Positions 35,371 to 42,952 of a stretch of 64,000 nt of DNA are shown piece by piece. A program made the translations under genes and the position numbers. The notes under the pieces were generated by a model. The model searched no databases. It was given only the letters and a program-made list of their open reading frames with translations, and was not told where the DNA came from. The stretch comes from Stieleria varia (GTDB taxonomy: Bacteria > Planctomycetota > Planctomycetia > Pirellulales > Pirellulaceae): NCBI RefSeq assembly GCF_038443385.1, contig NZ_CP151726.1, positions 1,178,001 through 1,242,000 of the forward strand, read 5' to 3'. Positions within the stretch are counted from its first letter, which is position 1. Every line of letters begins with the position of its first letter.

Positions 35371-35970
35371 ATGTCAACAACGCAAAAGGTGGAAGACGTT
35401 TTGATGAGTGACAACATGGATACAGACAATCCGATCTTGCCTCGGATCGCCGCGGGGGATGAGTACGCCGTCAGCGAATGCTTGGAACAGTTCGGCGGCC
35501 TGGTCTGGTCGCTCGCTAAACGGATGTGCCCGGCCGACGCGGAGGATGCGACGCAGGAGATATTCATTGAAATCTGGCAAAAGGCTTCCACGTTCGACCC
35601 GTCGCGTTGCAGCGAAGCAGGTTTCATTGGGATGATTGCCCGTCGACGGCTGATCGATCGGCTTCGACGCCTGGGACGAAACCATGTGACCTCGGCGTCG
35701 GATGAGATCATCGAGGTCGCGTCGCTGGAGAACGTTGATCGAGTGGAGCTTGCCGACGAAGCAGCCAAGGCGGTCGACTGTATGGAAAAATTATCAGAGC
35801 GACAGCAAGAAATATTGACGCTTTCGATTCATCACGGAGTCTCACAGGCTCAGATTTCAGGCCGATTGGGTATCCCACTTGGCACAGTGAAATCATATGG
35901 CAGACGTGCGTTGATTCAACTGCGTGACTGCATGCGTCGTCCTGCCGCCCAGGTCGAAGGAGGTGTGTGA
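35371..35970 (+). CDS. ECF-type RNA polymerase sigma factor
   Basis: A 199-residue sigma-70 family protein. Region 2 includes LVWSLAKRMCPADAEDATQE and FIEIWQKASTFDPSR; region 4 includes LSERQQEILTLSIHHGVSQA and IPLGTVKSYGRRALIQLRD. The arrangement resembles SigK/RpoE-like ECF factors. Its stop overlaps the anti-sigma start by one base (TGATG). ATG 35371 is used; ATG 35404 is an alternative. Confidence 0.9.
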   Translation: MSTTQKVEDVLMSDNMDTDNPILPRIAAGDEYAVSECLEQFGGLVWSLAKRMCPADAEDATQEIFIEIWQKASTFDPSRCSEAGFIGMIARRRLIDRLRRLGRNHVTSASDEIIEVASLENVDRVELADEAAKAVDCMEKLSERQQEILTLSIHHGVSQAQISGRLGIPLGTVKSYGRRALIQLRDCMRRPAAQVEGGV

Positions 35971-36785
35971 TGAGCGATACGCTAAACCCATTGAATCCAG
36001 ATCAACTTGAACTCATCGCCGGTCATGTGCTGGATGATCTTTCCGACACCGAAAAGCAGCAGATTGGCGAGATCTGGAATGATGCCGTCGAAGCCGAGTC
36101 TGACAGCCTGCACCTCACGGCCGCGAGCATTCAAATGATTTTTGACAATCCGCCCGAGATGCCGGACGATCTCAGACGCATCATCTTGACCGATGCGCAG
36201 GCATTTTTTGCGGAACAGAGAGTGTCGCCAGCGGAGCATGGAGGCGAAACACCCGCTGCCACACTGGCCCTCCCAACGCCGAAGGTGTTGCGTCGTGAGT
36301 GGGTTGCATGGCTGGCTGCTGCAGCGGCGATTCTGCTGGCCGTCGGCAGCTGGATCGGCAATCGCCCCTCCCAAGTCACCGATGCTGTTGGTCTACGTCG
36401 TGCGCTAGTGGCCGAGGCATCGGATCTGATTGAAGTCGCTTGGTCTCCCGGAAAAACTCCGTTTCCAAGACCCGTTCAAGGCGACGTCGTCTGGAGCAAC
36501 GAGGCTCAGGAGGGCTACATGCGGTTTGTCGACATGCCAGTCAATGATCCGACCCAGCGTCAGTACCAGCTTTGGATCATCGATCCGGCGAGGGACGATG
36601 AACCGATCGATGGCGGCGTGTTCGATATTTCCTCCACGGGTGAACTTGTGATTCCGATTCACGCGAAGCTGAAAGTGTTGCAGCCGGTGGCGTTTGCCAT
36701 CACTATCGAAAAGCCTGGCGGGGTCGTGGTTTCAACGCAAGACGACCTGCCGCTGCTTGCGGCGGTTCCATCCACCGAAGCGTGA
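35970..36785 (+). CDS. Membrane anti-sigma factor (RskA-like)
   Basis: A 271-residue protein with an N-terminal helical domain (binds sigma, by analogy), a single membrane helix (about residues 112-129, WVAWLAAAAAILLAVGSW) and an RskA-type extracytoplasmic domain (RQYQLWIIDPARDDEPIDGG; FAITIEKPGG). AGGAGG lies about 7 bases before the ATG. Overlap with the sigma gene shows coupled expression: the pair should respond to an envelope signal that releases the sigma factor. Confidence 0.85.
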   Translation: MSDTLNPLNPDQLELIAGHVLDDLSDTEKQQIGEIWNDAVEAESDSLHLTAASIQMIFDNPPEMPDDLRRIILTDAQAFFAEQRVSPAEHGGETPAATLALPTPKVLRREWVAWLAAAAAILLAVGSWIGNRPSQVTDAVGLRRALVAEASDLIEVAWSPGKTPFPRPVQGDVVWSNEAQEGYMRFVDMPVNDPTQRQYQLWIIDPARDDEPIDGGVFDISSTGELVIPIHAKLKVLQPVAFAITIEKPGGVVVSTQDDLPLLAAVPSTEA

Positions 36786-36832
36786 TCAGGATTGGAGATG
36801 ACCAGGATTGGAGATAGGTTGCGTCGGTCGGC

Positions 36833-37867
36833 TCAATCGCCTGAAGTTGGCGGTTGACTCGACAACAGTGTCAGGGCTTCGACCACTCGCGGCTTTTGAT
36901 CTTCGCGGATGATCAGGTGGCGATCGCGACCTCCCGGCATGGCGTTGAATGTCGTCAGGCCGTCCGCTCCCACAGAGACGTTGCCGTCAGCAGAGAGGTC
37001 AAAGTATCCCGCTTCGGGACGAACCGCATAGAGCACCGAGGTCAAATCCCAAGTCGGGCGATCGTGCGGCGGCGGAATGTACAGCGTGTAGGCTTCCGGC
37101 AGCGGGTGATGCTTGACGTAACGGTAGTCGGATAAAATGCTTTGGTGTGGATACCGCAAGTTGCGGCCGATTTCAAAACCACTCCAAACGATCGGCGTCG
37201 GCCATTTTTCGCAGAGCTTCGTCGCCGCCGGCAAGTCCTTCACCACGTTGTACTCTTTGTGGTCGTACAACTCTCCTTTGTCGTTCTCGATTTGCGTGAA
37301 CGCACCGGCCATGATCGACAACAGCCGAACCTTTTGCTTGACCAAATCCGTCCCGGCCAACGGGCTGTGTTTGTCGGCTGGTGAAGTCAACAAGTTGGCA
37401 AGGTTCGTTGAAAAGCCGACTTGGCAGATGACGACGGATCCATCGTCCGCACCTGCCAGCACATCGCGAAGCAGAGCGACCGCGTCGGGGGCGTCTTTGC
37501 CCGACATCAGATCGTGCGGATAACGCAGCTTGCCATTATCCATTGCTTCGGCCAACACATTGAACTTACCAGGTTCAGGAGTCACGCCGCTGCGGCACAC
37601 GCCGATCGGGATTCCGCCACGACCATAAAACGTGTTGACGCAATCGACGAACGGCGCGGCCAGTTCGTGATCCTTGGTCGTCGTCACCGCCAAGAGTTCG
37701 CACTCGCCGCGAGATTGCAGGGCGTGAATCATCCCCAAAGCCAAGACGTCATCGCAATCATTGCCGATGTCGGTGTCGAAAATCAACGGCACAGGTGCCG
37801 AGCCGTCTTGCGCGATCACGTGCAGGCAAACGAAAAAACAAAGCGACAAAGCGAGAAGGCATCTCAT
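36833..37867 (-). CDS. Secreted nucleoside hydrolase (IUNH family)
   Basis: A 344-residue protein from ATG 37867, which gives a clean signal peptide MRCLLALSLCFFVCLHVIAQ; the longer frame to 37957 adds an unlikely extension. The calcium-binding signature of inosine-uridine hydrolases is visible as FDTDIGNDCDDVLAL near the mature N terminus, and the conserved His/Asp region near WSGFEIGRNLRY. The enzyme should cleave the N-glycosidic bond of nucleosides outside the cytoplasm. Exact substrate unknown. Confidence 0.85.
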   Translation of the reverse strand: MRCLLALSLCFFVCLHVIAQDGSAPVPLIFDTDIGNDCDDVLALGMIHALQSRGECELLAVTTTKDHELAAPFVDCVNTFYGRGGIPIGVCRSGVTPEPGKFNVLAEAMDNGKLRYPHDLMSGKDAPDAVALLRDVLAGADDGSVVICQVGFSTNLANLLTSPADKHSPLAGTDLVKQKVRLLSIMAGAFTQIENDKGELYDHKEYNVVKDLPAATKLCEKWPTPIVWSGFEIGRNLRYPHQSILSDYRYVKHHPLPEAYTLYIPPPHDRPTWDLTSVLYAVRPEAGYFDLSADGNVSVGADGLTTFNAMPGGRDRHLIIREDQKPRVVEALTLLSSQPPTSGD

Positions 37868-38014
37868 GTGATAAACCGGCTCCAAACAATGGTGATAAAC
37901 ATGGCGGAGGAATACGTCTTGCAGAATCGATCCACCGACTGAGAGGAACTCCCGCAAAACTCACGAGCAGACATTCTATCATCGCTCACCAACCGAGTGA
38001 TCGTTCCTAGTGCG

Positions 38015-39595
38015 TCAGTCTTCCTCAGGAGCCAGATACTGGATCCCATAAAGTTGACGTTCCGTTTCACTCAGCGGCGTGCCCCACCGTTGTTTTGCCA
38101 TTTGCACCAGTTCATCGGTTGTCTCTGGCAGCGAATCGGAGGGAGCCGCTGTCGTTGGGTTTGTGTCCGAGTTCGCATCCGACGAAGCCGCTCCAGAGAA
38201 TCCAGCGCGGAGGCGTTCTCTGAGCAGATCAATCATCTCCGCCGGCGGTGCAAGGCCGCGTTGGCCGGCCAGATCGATGGCAGCCAGTGCCAGTTGAATC
38301 GACAACTCCGGTTTGGAGTCTTGTAGTCCACTCGCCGAGGTCGCCAGACGATTGATCTCAAATTCGGCCAGCTCATTGGGTCGATCCGTTGATGCGGAAA
38401 TGTATTTAGACGTCAGTCTGCGTTCGGTCGTCAACAGAAGGGTCGCTCTGTCCAGTTGGTCCTGTAGTTCCAGGACATCGTTTCGAGCACGAAACAAAGC
38501 GACCAAGACGGCGGCCGTCATCAGCACCAGCAGCATCGCTGCGCTGCCCGAGACGCTGGCGAACAGCACGTGTGTTCTCAACATCATTCGCGCTTGACGT
38601 ATCCATCCGGGCGGTTTTGCCAAGATCGGCTCGCCGGCGATGAATCGACGCAGATCTTCGGACAGTTCGTCCGCCGACGCGTAGCGATCCGCCACGCTTT
38701 TGCTCAAACATTTCAACGTGATCACTTCCAAATCCGCTGGCACGCTGGCGTTGAGGGCTGACGGTGGCACCGGCTCGCGCGAGATCACTTGCATCACCAC
38801 GTCGACGGGCGAAGCCGCTTGAAAGGGCGGGCGTCCCGTCACCATTGCATACAGCACGGCTCCGATGGAATACACGTCCGCTGCGGGACCGATCGACTGC
38901 GTCGAACCACCAGCCTGCTCGGGCGGCATGTAGTGCGGTGTGCCGATCAGTTCGCCCTGCTGGGTGACTTCACTGCCACCGCCGATCAACTTGCTGACGC
39001 CAAAGTCGGTCACGCGAACGGAGTGGGTGCGATCGATCAATATGTTCGCCGGTTTCAGATCGCGATGAATGATCTGATGTTCGTGTGCGTGCCCGATTGC
39101 ATCGGTCAATTCCTTGGCAATCCGTGCGGCTTCGGCGGACGTCAAGGGACCGTCACGCAACCGCTCCGCCAAACTTTCTCCGTCCACGAGCGCCATGGCA
39201 AAGTACGGACGCTGATGCCATTGCCCGACGCTGAAAACCGGCACGATCCCGGGGTGGTCCAATGCCGCAGCCGCACGAGCTTCGTTGGCAAAGCGTTCAC
39301 GATACTCGGCGCTGACGTCGTCCCCCGCCAGCATCATCTTGATCGCGACATCGCGTCCCAAAGCGGCGTGCTTGGCTCGAAACACCACCCCCATCGCGCC
39401 CCGAGCAACTTCACCCACGATCTCGTACTGGTCGATCACCGTGCCACGCTCGGGCAACGCCAACTTCGAGTCATTCTCAGCAGCGGCTCGCTCGATCGGC
39501 GCTGACATTGGCGCAATGGTGACCGCATCCAAATCGGCGACGCCGTCGGGGTCTATGGATTCTACGAAGCTTTTGTCACGTGAGTCCTGATTCAA
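38015..39595 (-). CDS. PknB-type Ser/Thr protein kinase with membrane helix
   Basis: A 526-residue kinase. The domain spans about residues 57-320 with the glycine loop GEVARGAMGVVF, Lys86 in VAIKMM, HRDLKPANIL (177-186), DFG (197-199), and MPPEQ in place of APE. One membrane helix at about 342-368 is followed by a coiled coil and a 100-residue C-terminal tail rich in Ser/Thr/Asp. Kinases of this design are numerous in planctomycetes; the signal and target are unknown. No sensor domain was recognised. Confidence 0.92.
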   Translation of the reverse strand: MNQDSRDKSFVESIDPDGVADLDAVTIAPMSAPIERAAAENDSKLALPERGTVIDQYEIVGEVARGAMGVVFRAKHAALGRDVAIKMMLAGDDVSAEYRERFANEARAAAALDHPGIVPVFSVGQWHQRPYFAMALVDGESLAERLRDGPLTSAEAARIAKELTDAIGHAHEHQIIHRDLKPANILIDRTHSVRVTDFGVSKLIGGGSEVTQQGELIGTPHYMPPEQAGGSTQSIGPAADVYSIGAVLYAMVTGRPPFQAASPVDVVMQVISREPVPPSALNASVPADLEVITLKCLSKSVADRYASADELSEDLRRFIAGEPILAKPPGWIRQARMMLRTHVLFASVSGSAAMLLVLMTAAVLVALFRARNDVLELQDQLDRATLLLTTERRLTSKYISASTDRPNELAEFEINRLATSASGLQDSKPELSIQLALAAIDLAGQRGLAPPAEMIDLLRERLRAGFSGAASSDANSDTNPTTAAPSDSLPETTDELVQMAKQRWGTPLSETERQLYGIQYLAPEED

Positions 39596-39636
39596 TTCAA
39601 ACGCCTGTGAACAGTCCGCCTAGTGAAAAATGCCGC

Positions 39637-39769
39637 CTAGTGCATCGTCCAGTCTTAGAACGTGGGTTCGGTAGATGAGCCGTTTTGGCGTTAGCCACGG
39701 TTTTCGTGCCACAACCGTGGCTAACGCCAAAACGGCTAACCCCAAAATCAAGACCGGACGATGCACTAG
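39637..39769. repeat. MITE-like palindromic unit 1 (133 bp)
   Basis: Ends are 20-base inverted repeats, CTAGTGCATCGTCCAGTCTT and the complement of CTAGTGCATCGTCCGGTCTT. The centre is a long hairpin with arms AGCCGTTTTGGCGTTAGCC and its complement around CACGGTTTTCGTG. Part of a three-unit array with period 146. Confidence 0.9.
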
Positions 39770-39782
39770 TGAAAAATGCTGC

Positions 39783-39915
39783 CTAGTGCATCGTCCAGTC
39801 TTAGAACGTGGGTTCGGTAGATGAGCCGTTTTGGCGTTAGCCACGGTTTTCGTGCCACAACCGTGGCTAACGCCAAAACGGCTAACCCCAAAATCAAGAC
39901 CGGACGATGCACTAG
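39783..39915. repeat. MITE-like palindromic unit 2 (133 bp)
   Basis: Identical to unit 1 over 133 bases as far as can be read. The 13-base spacer before it is TGAAAAATGCTGC. Confidence 0.9.
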
Positions 39916-39928
39916 TGAAAAATGCCGC

Positions 39929-40061
39929 CTAGTGCATCGTCCAGTCTTAGAACGTGGGTTCGGTAGATGAGCCGTTTTGGCGTTAGCCACGGTTTTCGTG
40001 ACACAACCGTGGCTAACGCCAAAACGGCTAACCCCAAAATCAAGACCGGACGATGCACTAG
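39929..40061. repeat. MITE-like palindromic unit 3 (133 bp)
   Basis: As units 1 and 2 except GTGACACAACC for GTGCCACAACC in the loop. The spacer before it is TGAAAAATGCCGC; the same spacer words also occur before unit 1 and after unit 3. Confidence 0.9.
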
Positions 40062-40204
40062 TGAAAAATGCCGCCTATCGAAATGTGTACCGAGTGGGCA
40101 AGCATTTAGACGTTAACGAGCATGCGGCATTGCGGCAACATGCGTGACCGCCCGCTTTATCGAATCACAGACAGATATTCATGAAAACTTCCACGACACG
40201 CTTC

Positions 40205-40238
40205 TCGACATGCTGGCGCATCCACGCCAGCATGTCGA
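40205..40238. repeat. Short perfect hairpin
   Basis: TCGACATGCTGGCG (40205-40218) and CGCCAGCATGTCGA (40225-40238) with a 6-base loop, 117 bases before the next gene. No T-run. The rest of 40062-40354 shows no gene. Confidence 0.6.
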
Positions 40239-40354
40239 ACCGCTACGCGTCACCTGAATCTCGATGAGAACATCGGGTTAAGTTCTGTTGATTCGCTATC
40301 GAGGTCACTGCACGATCTCTCCTCTGAAAAGTACAACCCTGCATTGAGAGAATC

Positions 40355-41392
40355 ATGGGAGGAAAATACGAGACAACATCCATGCAGGTTAGCAAGTCCA
40401 AGTCTGGGATCACGCGCGACGGCACACGATTCGTCGTTGTCTACAAGTTGCAGGATGGCGGTTATTCCGAGCCCATCAAGCTGCGAATCGATGATGCGAT
40501 CGGAATCGCAAAACGATTTCGCGATCACCGCAAAGGAGATCGCTCACGAAGCATCAGTGCATCGGCGGCCAAGTACGTCTACAAGAAAATCAGTGAGAAA
40601 GGATTGCTGACAGACGAGGTATCTGCGAATAGCGAAGACCCCGCGCCATTGCCATCTCACGACACGCCTGATGCCAAGTCAAATCTGAAATCGGATTCAA
40701 TGTTGGCTCCCGTTTACCTGCCCTACTTGGAGGTGAACCGTGAGCCTCAGGTGAGTGATGAAATGGTGGATCAATTGGCATTCTTGCTCAGCGGAATCGA
40801 TCCCGCTGCGCGAAATGATCCGAAGTTCGCCCGCTCGGGAGTGACGATGCGAGATCTAATCCAACAAACTGAGGTCCGAGTCAGCACGAGCAGATTGCTG
40901 TACACAGATCATCGCTATGTGCTGATCCATTTGCGGAATCTCGACGACGACGCGTTTCGAGCCAAATGGAATGAGGCGAAGGAACAACCGGGGGGACAGG
41001 ACGCAACGGACCTGATCAAGTTGACGCGGCGATTGGAGAAACTCGATCTGGAAAACGCGAGCGAGATCGCCAAGAATAGCGAAGAAGCGGAGCTGATTTT
41101 GCAGATTCAGTCGCGTGCGGTCGACCTTTTGGTGCGCCGTTATCGACGTACGCAGCGAAAGCTTGATGAAATCAATCGGTCGGATTCCAAACCCGCCGTC
41201 GATACACGGTCTCAAGGTGGATGGCTCTCTCGCTTGAATTTTTTCAACAAGAAGGAATCGGAGGTTCACAACAAGCCGGTCCCAGTTGACGAGGCAGCGC
41301 ACATGGCTGCGAGGGCCTATCTGGACCACTGCGTGCAACTGGGGCGAGTCCTACGGACCGACGTTGCCAAACGCGCGGTCGCCGATCAATAG
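40355..41392 (+). CDS. Hypothetical protein, charged, helical
   Basis: A 345-residue soluble protein that I do not recognise. No signal peptide or membrane segment. The N-terminal 80 residues are basic and might bind nucleic acid (TTSMQVSKSKSGITRDGTRF; FRDHRKGDRSRSISASAAKY); a Pro/Ser-rich linker follows, and the C-terminal 200 residues are highly charged helices (LIKLTRRLEKLDLENASEIA; VRRYRRTQRKLDEINRSD). Codon use resembles the neighbours. The TA-rich start region has only a weak ribosome site. Confidence 0.65.
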   Translation: MGGKYETTSMQVSKSKSGITRDGTRFVVVYKLQDGGYSEPIKLRIDDAIGIAKRFRDHRKGDRSRSISASAAKYVYKKISEKGLLTDEVSANSEDPAPLPSHDTPDAKSNLKSDSMLAPVYLPYLEVNREPQVSDEMVDQLAFLLSGIDPAARNDPKFARSGVTMRDLIQQTEVRVSTSRLLYTDHRYVLIHLRNLDDDAFRAKWNEAKEQPGGQDATDLIKLTRRLEKLDLENASEIAKNSEEAELILQIQSRAVDLLVRRYRRTQRKLDEINRSDSKPAVDTRSQGGWLSRLNFFNKKESEVHNKPVPVDEAAHMAARAYLDHCVQLGRVLRTDVAKRAVADQ

Positions 41393-41481
41393 CAGCGAGC
41401 GTTCGGTGTATAGTTTGCCAATGATGGTGGAGCGGACGATGTACGCCGCACATGAGCAACTGGCAACGCAGAGAATTCTTT

Positions 41482-42912
41482 ATGCAACGCGTCGGACACT
41501 GGATCAACGGTACGCTGCGCCCCGCGACGCAGAGCAGTTCGTTTGAGGTTCGCAATCCGCTGGATGACAGTGTCTATGCAATCGCTGCTCGTGGCGATCT
41601 GTCGGATGTCGCCGACGCCGCTGGATCCGCCAGCGAGTTTGCAGCCGAATATGCGAGATCAACGCCCAGCGATCGCGAGCAATGGTTGATCACGGCAGCC
41701 GGGCTGCTGCAGCAACGTGCCGACGCATTCAGCGAAGTGCTGATTGACGAGATCGGCTCCTCGATTTCCAAGGCACGAATGGAGATCGGAATTGCGGTGC
41801 GAAACCTGACGGCGACGGCCGCGATGGCTCGCCAAGTCGGCGGCAAGATTTATCCGACCGACGGCATCGGCCGCTGGAGTCTTGGATTTCGAAAACCGAT
41901 CGGCGTTGTCGCGGGCATCACCCCCTTTAACGTTCCCCTGATCAAAGGGGTCAAACACAGCAGCATGGCGTTGGCCACCGGCAACCCCTTTGTCTGGTTG
42001 CCGTCGGACCAGGCTCCGGTCACAGCCAGCATGTTGACTCAGTTGTATTGCGATGCCGGAGTGCCGCCCAACGCATTGCAGTTGGTGTTGGGGCACGGAG
42101 TGGAGATCGGCGATGCGTTGGTCACCGATCCGCGTGTTGCCGCCGTCGGCTTCACCGGCTCCCACCGTGTCGGACGTCATGTTCAGCGTCTCTGTGGCGA
42201 GAACGGCAAACGCGTGACGTTGGAACTGGGGGGAATCAATCCGTTGGTGGTCTGGGAAGATGCCAACATGGAGGCGGCCGTGAAAGCCGCACTGTTGGGT
42301 GGATTCTTATACCAGGGCCAGATCTGCATGGCGTCCAGCCGCGTGATCGTCCACCGCAGTCGGCACGACGAGTTTGTGAAGCGGCTCTGTGGGGCCGCCC
42401 GAGGGTTGCCGATGGGTGATTTGCGAGATCCGACGACGGTGATCGGGCCGATCATTTCGGAAAAACAACGCCAGCGGATTCGGGAATTGGTCGCTGATGC
42501 AACACAAAAAGGGGCCAGAATCTTCTGCGGTGGCCGTTGGCACGAAAATAAACTCGAACCTACCGTGCTGTGCGGTGTCACTGATGACATGCGTCTGCAT
42601 GCCGAAGAAGTATTCGGCCCTGTCGTGACGGTCTCTGCCGCCGACGATTTTTCCGACGCGCTCTCCCAAGCCAACGCGACTCCGTTCGGGCTGGTCGCCT
42701 CGGTTTTTACCGAGAATCTGGATTTGGCCATGCGTTTCGCGGACCAAATCGACGCGGGGATGGTCCACATCAACGCGATGACGATCCAACAAGAACCCCA
42801 GGTTCCCTTCGGCGGAAACGGCGAAAGCGGATTTGGACGCGAAGGCTTGGAAACGGGCTTGGACGATATGACCCAATGGAAATGGGTGACTCTCGGCCCC
42901 TCAAATCCCTAG
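41482..42912 (+). CDS. NAD(P)-dependent aldehyde dehydrogenase
   Basis: A 476-residue aldehyde dehydrogenase. Visible are GVVAGITPFNVPLIKGVKH, the catalytic Glu in VTLELGGINPLVV and the catalytic Cys in YQGQICMASSRVIV, and the C-terminal EVFGPVVTV. The substrate class is uncertain: the sequence resembles benzaldehyde/salicylaldehyde-dehydrogenase-like ALDHs. Usual GCK/K near the cofactor site appears as WLPSDQAPVTA, where the K is replaced. ATG 41482 with AGAG upstream is preferred over ATG 41452. Confidence 0.88.
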   Translation: MQRVGHWINGTLRPATQSSSFEVRNPLDDSVYAIAARGDLSDVADAAGSASEFAAEYARSTPSDREQWLITAAGLLQQRADAFSEVLIDEIGSSISKARMEIGIAVRNLTATAAMARQVGGKIYPTDGIGRWSLGFRKPIGVVAGITPFNVPLIKGVKHSSMALATGNPFVWLPSDQAPVTASMLTQLYCDAGVPPNALQLVLGHGVEIGDALVTDPRVAAVGFTGSHRVGRHVQRLCGENGKRVTLELGGINPLVVWEDANMEAAVKAALLGGFLYQGQICMASSRVIVHRSRHDEFVKRLCGAARGLPMGDLRDPTTVIGPIISEKQRQRIRELVADATQKGARIFCGGRWHENKLEPTVLCGVTDDMRLHAEEVFGPVVTVSAADDFSDALSQANATPFGLVASVFTENLDLAMRFADQIDAGMVHINAMTIQQEPQVPFGGNGESGFGREGLETGLDDMTQWKWVTLGPSNP

Positions 42913-42952
42913 TGCCGGTGTTGAAACGGCGACGGCACGCTATGTTTTATCA

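Noticed and set aside
39620..40061. Tandem units considered as a CRISPR array
   Set aside because: The whole 146-bp period is repeated, including the spacers, with no variable 30-40-base spacers and no cas genes.
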